Assembly: GCA_900556935.1 (NCBI GenBank) | Contig: USQL01000011.1 | Coordinates: 1 to 34,671 of the forward strand | Reading direction: 5' to 3' | DNA: 34,671 nt | Source: an uncultured Eubacteriales bacterium | Lineage (GTDB): Bacteria > Bacillota > Clostridia > Oscillospirales > Oscillospiraceae | Shown: positions 14,760 through 22,961 of the stretch, piece after piece | How positions within the stretch are numbered: the stretch's first letter is position 1 | Layout: each line of letters opens with the position of its first letter | Notes under the pieces: generated by a model | Databases searched by the model: none | The model's input: only the letters and a program-made list of their open reading frames with translations | What the model was told of the DNA's origin: nothing | Made by a program: the position numbers and the translations under genes

Positions 14760-16454
14760 TCAGCGGTAGAAGGTGTTTCCGCCGATGAATTCCCGGACAA
14801 GGCTGGTAGGCGGAATCTCATCGTCCACATCCGCTTCCAGGACGAAGTTCAGGAGCCTGACGATGTAGCGCACCTCGTCATACCAGCTGTCCTCCGGCTG
14901 CACGGCGGCAAGCAGAGGGTAAATATGCCGTTTGAGAACCGCCAACTCGTAGAGGGTGGAGCTGTTGAAAATCATATCCGCGTTTTCCTGGAAGGGGAAA
15001 ATCCAGCGCTTTTCCCCCTGCTGGACGGACTCCCACATAGAAAGGGTCCGCTGCACGGAGGAGCCCCGGGTCTCGTAGTCCCGGACAATGCGGCGCAGCA
15101 GCCGCAGGTAGCTGGTGGGAATCCGGTTGTGGTCATCCAGGTTCAGGGGAAGCAGGGGGCTGACATAGAGTCTGAAAATCCGCTGCATGTCCACATTTTG
15201 GGGCAGCATCACAGGATTCAGGGCGTGGAGCCCCTCGGCAATAATCACGGAGTCCTCCTCCAGGTGAAGCGCTTTGCCGCTCCACTCCCGCCTGCCGGTT
15301 TTAAAATTGAAGGTGGGCAGCTCCACCGTCTCCCCGGCGATGAGGGCCGCCATATCCTTCCGGAACAGGTCACAGTCCAGGGTGTTGATATGCTCCAAGT
15401 CCAGCTTTCCGTCGGGTCCCGGGGCGATTTTGTCCCGGTCGATGTAGTAGTCATCCAGGCTCATAAGCACCGGCTTCCTGCCATAGACCCGAAGCTGGGT
15501 GGCGAGGCGGTGGGCAGAGGTGGTCTTTCCGGAGGAGCTGGGACCGGCCAGCAGCACGGCCTTGGCTCCCCGGGAGCAGATGGCATCCGCCGCCTGGGCA
15601 AAGCGCTTTTCGTGAAGGGCCTCGTTGACCCGAATCAGCTCCCGGATGCGGCCGGACCGGGTCAGCTCGTTGAGCTCGGCCAAATTTTCACACTCCATGA
15701 GTCCGCACCACCGCTCGCCCTCGGAGAAGACCCCGAAAAACTGGGGCATGGGGGTAAGCTTCGCCAGCCGGTCCGGGTCCAAATCGTCCGGGAATACGAA
15801 GAGAAAACCGCCGTCGGCGCTGAGCACATCCCACACGGTGAGATAACCGGTGGACGGGGCCATTTCTCCGAAGAAATCATCCCGGTAGTCGCCGTAGCCG
15901 TATTCGCTGCAATCGGAGGTGTCCATACAGGAAAGCAGCCTTGCCTTATCGGAACGGCCCTCCCGGGTGTAGGCGGCGATGGCTTCCTCCCGCTTGACAC
16001 GGCGGCGAAGCAGGGGGATGTCCTCCGCCACAAGGGCGGCAACCCGCTCTTTAAGCCTCCGGGCCGAGAAATCCGGAGCCCCTTCCACACGGACGAAGAC
16101 GCTGGAGCCCAGAGTGCAGCTGAGCACCCCTTTGGCTTCCGGCCAGAGCTGCCGCAGCGCCAGGAACATGACGAACTGGGCCGTGCGGATATAGACCTCT
16201 TTTCCGGCGGAATCCCCGAAGCGCAGGATCCGGACCTGCCCGCCGGAGGCCGCCATGGCCCGGCGCAGAGAGGGCCGCTCCCCCTCCTGTTGGCGCAGGG
16301 GGACATAGTTCAGGGTAAAAACCTCTCCGGCAATGCGGGCAGCCAAGGGCCGCCGGGACAGGGATGGGCTATCGAGCCCCAGCTGCGCCACCAGCTCCCG
16401 CAGGGACTGCCCCTCCCGGGGGATAACGGTCTTTCCGTCGATGGTCAATTGCAT
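14760..16454 (-). CDS. Nucleoside kinase (TGS domain + ThrRS-like domain + uridine kinase)
   Basis: A 564-residue three-part protein. Residues 1-60 look like a TGS domain (MQLTIDGKTVIPREGQSLREL). Residues 65-200 resemble the second additional domain of threonyl-tRNA synthetase, but the segment that should carry HxxxH reads RTAQFVMFLALRQLWPEAKG without the histidines; the later MDTSDCSEYGYGDYRDDFFG block fits this family. Residues from about 300 on are a uridine kinase/phosphoribulokinase fold with P-loop AGPSSSGKTT (303-312), SLDDYYIDRD and EGLHALNP. The architecture is common in Clostridia and Bacteroidia and is usually annotated nucleoside or uridine kinase; the purpose of the tRNA-synthetase-like front is not established. 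GAGGGTG precedes the ATG. Confidence 0.92.
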   Translation of the reverse strand: MQLTIDGKTVIPREGQSLRELVAQLGLDSPSLSRRPLAARIAGEVFTLNYVPLRQQEGERPSLRRAMAASGGQVRILRFGDSAGKEVYIRTAQFVMFLALRQLWPEAKGVLSCTLGSSVFVRVEGAPDFSARRLKERVAALVAEDIPLLRRRVKREEAIAAYTREGRSDKARLLSCMDTSDCSEYGYGDYRDDFFGEMAPSTGYLTVWDVLSADGGFLFVFPDDLDPDRLAKLTPMPQFFGVFSEGERWCGLMECENLAELNELTRSGRIRELIRVNEALHEKRFAQAADAICSRGAKAVLLAGPSSSGKTTSAHRLATQLRVYGRKPVLMSLDDYYIDRDKIAPGPDGKLDLEHINTLDCDLFRKDMAALIAGETVELPTFNFKTGRREWSGKALHLEEDSVIIAEGLHALNPVMLPQNVDMQRIFRLYVSPLLPLNLDDHNRIPTSYLRLLRRIVRDYETRGSSVQRTLSMWESVQQGEKRWIFPFQENADMIFNSSTLYELAVLKRHIYPLLAAVQPEDSWYDEVRYIVRLLNFVLEADVDDEIPPTSLVREFIGGNTFYR

Positions 16455-16487
16455 GGAATCACCCTCTTGGTTATTTATACGGACACT

Positions 16488-17450
16488 CTACCATATTTCG
16501 TTCCGTTTTTCAACAAATTCACCATAATTTAACAATGTAGTGCCGGTATAGTAATGGGACAGAATTTCCCGGAAGGAGCTTCCCCGGGCTGCCATAGCGT
16601 TGGCCCCGTACTGGCTCAGCCCCACCCGGTGGCCATAGCCCCGGGTATCGAAACGGAGGCCGTCCCCCTCCACGGTCGCCGTAAAGGCGGTGGAGGGAAG
16701 CCCCAGGGCCCTGCGCAGATACACCCCGGAAAAGGAATGCTCCCCCAGCGTCAGCCGTTCCACGCCCCCGCCGGAGGTGAACGAAGCCTCCCCCAGAAAG
16801 CACCCCTCCTCCAGAGAGATGCCCAGGATGTGTTCCAGGGTCTGGCGAGTGAAATAGAAGCTGTCCCGGTCGTGGGGGCTGCCCGTCTCCCCGGGGCTGT
16901 CCACCGCCCGGAGATAGGGATAGTCCACCCCCCACACCGCCACGGCATCCTCCGTCCGGCCCCCGGAGCCGGAAAAGAAGGTGGCCTCAATCAGCGCCCC
17001 TTCGTAGCTCAGAACCAGGCCGTCGGTTTCCGAGACAGCCAAGCGGATTTTTTCCAGGGTCTCCGGAGGCTGGCTTTCATAAACCTCCTGGGCGCAATAG
17101 GCCTGGCAGCAGGCGCTGTCCGTACACAGGGCCCCGTCGTGCTTTCCGCCGGTGGTCAGCGCCCGGAGGGTATAGGTCCGGGCGGCCACGGCCTGGGCCT
17201 TCAGGGCCTCCGGCTCGAAGGAGGCGGGCATCTCCCCCAAGAGGACGTGCCGCAAGTAGTCATCCAGGGCCATCTCCTCGGTCCCCTCCTCCCGGAGGAC
17301 CGGCACGGAGATTCCGCTGTCTATCGGGGAAGCCGAAAAGCTGGGCGCCTCCCCCACCGCAAGGAGCCTTCCCGCCGCGCCAACCACCAGAATCGGCCCC
17401 AGCAGCCCCAGGACCAGGGACCGCCGCATGTCCACCCAAACACTGCCCAT
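16488..17450 (-). CDS. spoIID: SpoIID / LytB-domain sporulation protein
   Basis: A 320-residue SpoIID, a membrane-anchored peptidoglycan lytic transglycosylase that drives engulfment during sporulation with SpoIIM and SpoIIP. There is one N-terminal membrane segment (residues 10-31). The core motif VLLGEMPASFEPEALKAQAVAARTYTL holds the conserved catalytic Glu of the EMP motif. GKHDGALCTDSACCQAYC resembles the His/Cys zinc loop described in clostridial SpoIID. The C-terminus has the typical GYGHRVGLSQYGANAMAARGSSFREILSHYYTG. The start has GGAGGAAAGAAT upstream. No convincing SigE promoter could be picked by eye. This gene marks the organism as a spore former, or a recent descendant of one. Confidence 0.93.
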   Translation of the reverse strand: MGSVWVDMRRSLVLGLLGPILVVGAAGRLLAVGEAPSFSASPIDSGISVPVLREEGTEEMALDDYLRHVLLGEMPASFEPEALKAQAVAARTYTLRALTTGGKHDGALCTDSACCQAYCAQEVYESQPPETLEKIRLAVSETDGLVLSYEGALIEATFFSGSGGRTEDAVAVWGVDYPYLRAVDSPGETGSPHDRDSFYFTRQTLEHILGISLEEGCFLGEASFTSGGGVERLTLGEHSFSGVYLRRALGLPSTAFTATVEGDGLRFDTRGYGHRVGLSQYGANAMAARGSSFREILSHYYTGTTLLNYGEFVEKRNEIW

Positions 17451-17527
17451 ATTCTTTCCTCCGTACCTCAGATTGCTTTGGATATGGTAGCACAGGTGCG
17501 GAGAGAAAAAATGTCAGAGTGGGGCGC

Positions 17528-18733
17528 TCAATCCATTCTGAGAATATGCACCAACATTTGGACGCATTTTTCCATGTCCTCTACCGGGATATATTCAAAC
17601 CGGCCGTGGTAGTTTTCGCCGCCGGTGCAGAGGTTGGGACAGGGCAGGCCCTCGTAGGACAGGCGTGCGCCGTCGGTGCCGCCCCGGACGGGGACCTCCC
17701 GGGGGTCCATGCCGGAAAGGCGCATGGCGTTCTTTGCCCGGTCAATGATTTCCATGCAAGGCTCGATTTTCTCCCGCATGTTGTAATAGCTGTCCTTCAC
17801 CGTGAGTTCCACCGTGCCGGGGCCGTATTTGTCGTTGAGGAAGGCCGCGGCGGAGGAAAGCAATCGCTTCTTTTCCTCAAACTTCTCCATATCGTGGTCC
17901 CGGATGATATAGCGCAGGCGGCTTTCCTCGACCTCGCCCTTCATATCCGTCAGGTGGAGGAACCCCTCGTAGCCATCCGTATACTCCGGCTTCTGGGCGG
18001 CAGGCAGAAGGCTCTGGAACTCCATGGCGATATACTGGGAATTGACCATTTTATCCTTGGCAGAGCCCGGGTGGATGTTCAGGCCATGGAACAGGACGGT
18101 AGCGCCGGCAGCATTGAAGTTTTCGTATTCAATCTCCCCCAGAGTGCCGCCGTCGGCGGTATAGGCATAGTCCGCGCCGAAGCCCTTCACATCGAATCTG
18201 TCCGCGCCCCGGCCAATCTCCTCGTCGGGAGTGAAGCCGATTTTCAGGGTGGCGTGGTTTCCGCCCTCCCGCAAAAGGACCTGGGCGGCGGTTAAAATCT
18301 CCGCCACGCCCGCCTTGTCGTCGGCTCCCAGAAGGGTGGTGCCGTCGGTGACAATCAGGTGCTTGCCGTGATTTCTTTTCAGGGATTCATAGTCGGTTTC
18401 CCGGAGATAGATGCCCTTTTCCCGGTTCAGAAGAATGTCTCCCCCATTGTATTCCACGATTCTGGCCTGAATGTTCGCGCCGCTGGCATCGGGGGCGGTG
18501 TCCATATGGGCGATAAGACCGATGGTGGGTTTGCCGGGGTCTCCCGGGACGGTGCCGTAGACATAGCCGTTTTCGTCCATGTGGGCATCCCCAATACCCA
18601 TAGACAGCATTTCCTCTACAATGGCCTGTCCCAATGCCTTCTGATTGACCGTAGACGGGCAGGTCTCGGACGTTTCGTCCGAAGTGGTTTCAAAGCTTAC
18701 ATAGCGCAGAAAGCGCTCCACAACCGTTTCCAT
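17528..18733 (-). CDS. pepT: Peptidase T (tripeptide aminopeptidase)
   Basis: A 401-residue M20B-family di-zinc tripeptidase of normal size, acting in the cytoplasm on tripeptides. Visible metal and catalytic sites are GLIAHMDTAPDASG (His and the Asp two residues on), LLGADDKAGVAEIL (bridging Asp), FTPDEEIGRGAD (catalytic Glu pair), ADGGTLGEIEYENFNAA and NIHPGSAKDKMVNS; the C-terminal PVRGGTDGARLSYEGLPCPNLCTGG block completes the family. The start is the ATG at 18731-18733 behind AGGAGGAAACACCA; the open frame extends upstream into an inverted-repeat element but lacks a good start there. The gene is separated from ackA by that element. Confidence 0.97.
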   Translation of the reverse strand: METVVERFLRYVSFETTSDETSETCPSTVNQKALGQAIVEEMLSMGIGDAHMDENGYVYGTVPGDPGKPTIGLIAHMDTAPDASGANIQARIVEYNGGDILLNREKGIYLRETDYESLKRNHGKHLIVTDGTTLLGADDKAGVAEILTAAQVLLREGGNHATLKIGFTPDEEIGRGADRFDVKGFGADYAYTADGGTLGEIEYENFNAAGATVLFHGLNIHPGSAKDKMVNSQYIAMEFQSLLPAAQKPEYTDGYEGFLHLTDMKGEVEESRLRYIIRDHDMEKFEEKKRLLSSAAAFLNDKYGPGTVELTVKDSYYNMREKIEPCMEIIDRAKNAMRLSGMDPREVPVRGGTDGARLSYEGLPCPNLCTGGENYHGRFEYIPVEDMEKCVQMLVHILRMD

Positions 18734-18788
18734 TGGTGTTTCCTCCTTTGTAACGTGTAACGAAAGGACCTGCCGCAAAATAGCGTTC

Positions 18789-18891
18789 CTGTAGGGGCGG
18801 CTATCAGCCGCCCGCCATCCGGCGCAATTGCGCGCTTCCAAAAACACGCAATTCCGTTACCCGGCGGGCGGCATATTTGCCGCCCCTACAG
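18789..18891. repeat. Inverted-repeat element with GTAGGGG ends (copy 2)
   Basis: A 103-bp non-coding element between ackA and pepT. Its ends are perfect 13-base inverted repeats, CTGTAGGGGCGGC and GCCGCCCCTACAG, extending imperfectly to 28-29 bases with GCCCGCC / GGCGGGC inside. Each arm is itself a hairpin (GGGCGGC-TAT-CAGCCGCCC and GGGCGGC-ATATTT-GCCGCCC). The centre has a further palindrome, GCGCAATTGCGC. It carries no gene and resembles a MITE or a palindromic extragenic repeat; as RNA it could form a long stem between the two leftward genes. Confidence 0.8.
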
Positions 18892-18927
18892 AGTTTCTAC
18901 TTTACAGCAGGCCTTATGAAATCAATT

Positions 18928-20121
18928 TTACTTCTTGGCAGCGTTGACAAGCTCGGCGGTGTCCTGAGCGATCATCAGCTCTTCGTTGGTGGGAACCACC
19001 CAGACCTCGACCTTGGAGTCGGGGGTGGAGATCTTCAGCTCCTTGCCGCGGCTCTTGTTGAGCTCGGGATCCAGCTTGACACCCATGAAGCCCAGGTAGT
19101 CGCAGACCATGCCGCGGACCAGGCCGTCGTTCTCGCCCACACCGGCGGTGAAGGTCAGCACGTCGATGCCGTTCAGCGCGGCGGCGTAAGCGCCAACGTA
19201 CTTGGCGACCTCGTAAGCGAACTTCTCCAGAGCCAGCTTGCAGTCCTCGTTGCCCTTGTCGGCACCGTCGCCCAGGTCACGGAAGTCGGAGGACACGCCG
19301 GACAGGGCCAGCATACCGGACTTCTTGTTCAGCATGGTCAGGCAGTCGTCAACGCTCATATTGTACTTATTGCAGATGAACTGCACCACGCAGGCATCGA
19401 TGTCGCCGGAACGGGTACCCATGGGGACACCGGCCAGAGGGGACAGGCCCATGGAGGTATCCATGCACTTGCCGTCCTTGATGGCGGACAGAGAGGAGCC
19501 GTTGCCCAGATGGCAGTTGACCATCTTGAAGTTCTTCTTGCCGACCAGCTCCGCGGTGCGCTTTGCCACGTACTTGTGAGAGGTGCCGTGGAAGCCGTAG
19601 CGGCGGATATCGTCGTTCTCGTAGTACTCCTTGGGGATGGCGTAGCGGTAGGCCTTGGGGGGCATGGTCATGTGGAAAGCGGTATCGAACACGGCAACCT
19701 GGGGGGTGTTGGGCATAACTGACTGGCAGGCGCGGATGCCCATGAGGTTGGCGGGGTTATGCAGGGGTCCCAGAGGGATGCACTTTTCAATTGCCTTGAT
19801 GACCTCGTCATCGATGATGCAGGAGTCGGAGAACTCCATGCCGCCATGGAGCACGCGGTGACCCACGGCATCGATTTCGTCAACGGACTTGATCACGCCG
19901 TCAACGGGGTCCACCAGAATGTCCAGAACCGCGGCAATGGCCTCGGAATGGGTGGGCATGGGGATGTCCTTGACAACCTTCTTGTCGCCGACCTTGTGGG
20001 TCAGGCGGCCATCGATGTAGATGCGCTCGCACAGGCCCTTGGCAGAGACATCACCGGTCTCGGGGTTCATCAGCTGGTACTTCAGGGAAGAACTACCGGC
20101 GTTGATGATCAAAACGTTCAT
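18928..20121 (-). CDS. ackA: Acetate kinase
   Basis: A 397-residue acetate kinase of full normal length, interconverting acetyl phosphate + ADP and acetate + ATP, the energy-yielding last step of acetate fermentation. It starts MNVLIINAGSSSLKYQLMN. Family signatures are HRVLHGGMEFSDS, VAVFDTAFHMTMPPKAYRYAIP, YGFHGTSHKYVAKR, NCHLGNGSSLSAI, MDTSMGLSPLAGVPMGTRSGDID and LTFTAGVGEN. No phosphotransacetylase gene is next to it. AGGAGGAGATTCCA precedes the ATG. Codon use looks more biased than in neighbouring genes, in keeping with a highly expressed fermentation enzyme. Confidence 0.98.
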   Translation of the reverse strand: MNVLIINAGSSSLKYQLMNPETGDVSAKGLCERIYIDGRLTHKVGDKKVVKDIPMPTHSEAIAAVLDILVDPVDGVIKSVDEIDAVGHRVLHGGMEFSDSCIIDDEVIKAIEKCIPLGPLHNPANLMGIRACQSVMPNTPQVAVFDTAFHMTMPPKAYRYAIPKEYYENDDIRRYGFHGTSHKYVAKRTAELVGKKNFKMVNCHLGNGSSLSAIKDGKCMDTSMGLSPLAGVPMGTRSGDIDACVVQFICNKYNMSVDDCLTMLNKKSGMLALSGVSSDFRDLGDGADKGNEDCKLALEKFAYEVAKYVGAYAAALNGIDVLTFTAGVGENDGLVRGMVCDYLGFMGVKLDPELNKSRGKELKISTPDSKVEVWVVPTNEELMIAQDTAELVNAAKK

Positions 20122-20142
20122 TGGAATCTCCTCCTAAGAATA

Positions 20143-20171
20143 TTGTTTTCTTTTGCATTGTGTGATACAAT
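20143..20171 (+). promoter_or_regulatory. Likely promoter of tmcAL-MBOAT-SGNH
   Basis: TTGTTT (20143-20148), 17 bp, TACAAT (20166-20171) pointing right. The -10 overlaps a short palindrome ATTGT-GTGAT-ACAAT (20157-20171). The leader to the tmcAL start would be about 200 bases and includes the hairpin repeat at 20240. The gap between ackA and tmcAL (20122-20378) otherwise shows no gene. Confidence 0.5.
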
Positions 20172-20239
20172 GGCAACACGCAGCTATTCAGCCTTTTCCG
20201 TTTTTGTGCTGTAAAAAATTCAAAGAACAGCAGGAAAAT

Positions 20240-20284
20240 CCGGGAGATTGCCACACCAGTGTGCGCGCTGGTTCGCAATGACAC
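20240..20284. repeat. Dispersed hairpin repeat (GAGATTGCCAC...CGCAATGACA type)
   Basis: ATTGC (20247-20251) pairs with GCAAT (20275-20279), and inside it ACCAG pairs with CTGGT; CCG and CGG flank both sides. This layout, GAGATTGCCAC - hairpin - CGCAATGACA, recurs between genes in many gut Clostridia, a statement from general familiarity rather than a search. It lies in the tmcAL leader. Confidence 0.55.
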
Positions 20285-20378
20285 GGATGACTGAACAATT
20301 GTATCGGCATTATTATATTCCATCTTTCTTATTTTCTCAACCCCTAACTGAAAAATTTTTGGCTTTGGAGGAAAATCT

Positions 20379-21521
20379 TTGGAAACTGTGGGGATTATCT
20401 GCGAATACAACCCCTTTCACCTGGGGCACCGGAAGCAAATCGAGGCTATACGCGCCTCCTTCGGGGCGGATACGGCGGTGGTGTGCCTGATGAGCGGGAA
20501 CTACGTCCAGCGGGGCACGCCTGCCCTCTATGACCGGACCGTTCGGGCCAAAGCCGCCCTTTTGTGCGGTGCCAATCTTGTATTGGAGCTTCCCGTAACA
20601 GGGAGCCTTTCCTCCGCGGAGGGGTTCGCTAGCACCGGGGTTTCCATTCTCTCCGGGCTGTGCACCCGGCTGTGCTTTGGCAGCGAGACAGGAAACGCCG
20701 ATGCCCTGTGGCAGTGCGCCCAGGCCCTGCTGGAACCACGGTTCTCGGAATCTCTGCGAGAGGCGCTGAAAACCGGCATCAGCTTCCCCGCGGCACGGCA
20801 GCGGGCCCTGGAGCAGATGGGGCTTTCCGGGCAGCTGTTGGAAAACCCCAACGACATTCTGGCGGTGGAGTACTGCAAGGCGATTCTGGCGATGGGCAGC
20901 TCCCTGCGGCCCTTCCCCATCCAAAGGGCGGGCAGCTATCACGCCGTTATCCCGGACGCGGAAAATCCCTCCGCCACGGCGCTGCGGGCGCTGTGCCTCC
21001 AGGGCGGGGACATTGCCCCCTTTGTGCCCCCGGAGGCGGCGGAGTGCTTCCGGGATGCCCCTGTCCACACCCTGTCCGCCGGAGAACGAGCCATTCTCTA
21101 CCGACTGCGGACCATGGATGACGGGGAATTTGAGGCCCTGCCCTATGGCTCGGAGGGACTGTGGCGGCGGCTGATGCACGCGGCCCGGGAGGAGGGCAGC
21201 CTGGATGCCATTTTAAACCGGGTAAAAACCAAGCGCTATACCCGCTCCCGGCTGGACCGGATGGTTCTTTGCGCCTTTTTGGGGCTTGACCGGGAAACGC
21301 TGGAGGCCCCCGCCCCCTACGCAAGGATTCTGGGCTTTGATGACAGGGGCCGGGAGCTTCTGCGAAACAGGCCCGATTTTAAAAATCTGGGTCAAAAGGA
21401 CGACTCCCCCTATGGCGCGCTGGAGACCCGGTGCAACACGCTCTATGGGCTTTTCCGGCAGGAGGGCGTTTCCAGAGCCGACGAGGCACAGACCCAAAGA
21501 CTTTTTTATCTTCACAGGTGA
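20379..21521 (+). CDS. tmcAL: tRNA(Met) cytidine acetate ligase
   Basis: A 380-residue TmcAL (formerly YlbM/DUF795), which uses ATP and free acetate to make N4-acetylcytidine at the wobble base of elongator tRNA-Met. The nucleotidyltransferase start is typical: GIICEYNPFHLGHRKQIE, with H14 and H17 of the HxGH motif. It is followed by VVCLMSGNYVQRGTPAL and the conserved NDILAVEYCKAI block; the C-terminal helical part contains VKTKRYTRSRLDRM. The start codon is TTG, chosen because TGGAGGAAAATCT lies directly ahead and family members begin exactly here. It is divergent from ackA, and its stop is 4 bases from the next gene. Confidence 0.95.
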   Translation: METVGIICEYNPFHLGHRKQIEAIRASFGADTAVVCLMSGNYVQRGTPALYDRTVRAKAALLCGANLVLELPVTGSLSSAEGFASTGVSILSGLCTRLCFGSETGNADALWQCAQALLEPRFSESLREALKTGISFPAARQRALEQMGLSGQLLENPNDILAVEYCKAILAMGSSLRPFPIQRAGSYHAVIPDAENPSATALRALCLQGGDIAPFVPPEAAECFRDAPVHTLSAGERAILYRLRTMDDGEFEALPYGSEGLWRRLMHAAREEGSLDAILNRVKTKRYTRSRLDRMVLCAFLGLDRETLEAPAPYARILGFDDRGRELLRNRPDFKNLGQKDDSPYGALETRCNTLYGLFRQEGVSRADEAQTQRLFYLHR

Positions 21522-21525
21522 TTGC

Positions 21526-22950
21526 ATGGTTTTTTCATCCTATCTGTTTTTGTTTGCCTTTCTCCCCCTGGTGCTGGGGGGCTACTATCTGCTGTCGCTT
21601 TTCAAAAATCCCATTTATCAGCGGCTGTTTCTCATTGGGGCCTCCCTGTTTTTCTACGGGTACTTTAACCCCAGCTACCTTTTGATTATCGTGGTCTCCA
21701 TTTTCATAAACTACCTGCTGGCCTCCTGCATCAGCGGAAGCAAGGGGGCCTTTCAGACGGTTCTGTTCTGGCTGGGGGTTCTGTTCAATGTGGGGCTGCT
21801 GGGGTACTTTAAATACCGGGATTTTTTTGTGGAGAACATCAACGCCCTGTTCCACACCTCCTTTGTGCTCAAACACATTGCCCTGCCCCTGGGCATCAGC
21901 TTTTTTACCTTCCAGCAGCTGTCCTTCCTGGTCTCCATTCGGAAAGGCGAGGAAAAATTAGAGCGGTTTGACGACTACTGCATCTTCGTCCTCTTCTTCC
22001 CCCAGCTGGTGGCGGGGCCCATTGTGCTCTACAGCGAGATGGTCCCCCAGTTTAAGGACTCCCAGCGGCGGTACTGGAACTGGGAAAACGCCTCCAAGGG
22101 AATGTACATATTTATCATCGGCCTGTTTAAAAAGGCGGTGATAGCGGACACCCTGGCCCTCTTTGCCGATACGGGCTTTGCATCCCAATCTCTGGGCTTC
22201 TGCGCCGCCTGGGCCACCTCCCTTTCCTATACCTTCCAGGTGTACTTCGATTTCAGCGGCTATTCCGATATGGCCGTGGGCCTGGGGAAGCTCTTTAACA
22301 TCGACCTGCCCTTCAACTTCCGCTCCCCCTACCAGTCCGAGAGCATCTCGGAATTCTGGCGGCGGTGGCACATCACCCTGGGCCGGGCCCTGCAAAGCTA
22401 TATCTACTTCCCCCTGGGGGGCAGCCGAAACGGTAAACTCCGAACCTACCGGAATCTGCTCCTTACCTTCCTGGTCAGTGGCCTGTGGCACGGGGCCGCC
22501 TGGACCTTCGTCCTGTGGGGGCTGCTCCACGGGCTTGTGAACGCATTGGAGCGAGTCTTTGCCAAGCCCCTGAGTCATGTCCCCCACTGGGTCCGGGTGG
22601 GCTGCACCTTTCTGATTGTCAACGCACTGTGGGTTCTGTTCCGGGCGGAAAGCTTTGAAAGCGCGGCGGTGGTGTACCGGGGCATGGTGAATTTCGGAAA
22701 CCTCAACCTATTGCAGGTGGGCTATCTGGCGGTGGACGGCTTTGTGGGGGTGCCCCTGGCGATGAATACCGCCTATGTGCTGGCAGCCCTTGTCGCGCTC
22801 ACCCTTGTGTGCTTCCGGGCGAAAAACAGCTGCCGGATGCTGGAGAACTTTACCTGGCGCAAGGGGACCATGTGGGCGACGGCGATTTTATTTTCCATCG
22901 CCCTGGTGCATCTGTCCCGGGAGAGCGTCTTTATCTACTTTAATTTCTAA
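21526..22950 (+). CDS. MBOAT-family membrane O-acyltransferase (AlgI/DltB-like)
   Basis: A 474-residue polytopic membrane protein of the MBOAT superfamily, with roughly ten to twelve hydrophobic segments. Diagnostic motifs are PLGISFFTFQQLSF, FFPQLVAGPIVLYSEMVPQF, FDFSGYSDMAVGLGKLF, PFNFRSPYQSESISEFWRRWHITLGRALQSYIYFPLGGSR and VSGLWHGAAWTFVLWGLLHG, with the catalytic H322 and a second conserved H335. Relatives move acyl groups, usually acetyl, across the membrane for O-acylation of alginate, teichoic acid or other envelope polymers. The next gene encodes an SGNH-like protein, the usual partner. The ATG follows AGGTGATTGC and is 4 bases after tmcAL. Confidence 0.94.
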   Translation: MVFSSYLFLFAFLPLVLGGYYLLSLFKNPIYQRLFLIGASLFFYGYFNPSYLLIIVVSIFINYLLASCISGSKGAFQTVLFWLGVLFNVGLLGYFKYRDFFVENINALFHTSFVLKHIALPLGISFFTFQQLSFLVSIRKGEEKLERFDDYCIFVLFFPQLVAGPIVLYSEMVPQFKDSQRRYWNWENASKGMYIFIIGLFKKAVIADTLALFADTGFASQSLGFCAAWATSLSYTFQVYFDFSGYSDMAVGLGKLFNIDLPFNFRSPYQSESISEFWRRWHITLGRALQSYIYFPLGGSRNGKLRTYRNLLLTFLVSGLWHGAAWTFVLWGLLHGLVNALERVFAKPLSHVPHWVRVGCTFLIVNALWVLFRAESFESAAVVYRGMVNFGNLNLLQVGYLAVDGFVGVPLAMNTAYVLAALVALTLVCFRAKNSCRMLENFTWRKGTMWATAILFSIALVHLSRESVFIYFNF

Positions 22951-22961
22951 GGAGCACGGCT

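Noticed and set aside
14925..16532. 535-codon plus-strand open frame
   Set aside because: Antisense to the nucleoside kinase gene, which has clear motifs; this frame has none.
20157..20171. Rex or CRP site upstream of ackA/tmcAL
   Set aside because: The palindrome does not fit TTGTTAA-N4-TTAACAA or TGTGA-N6-TCACA well enough to name a regulator.
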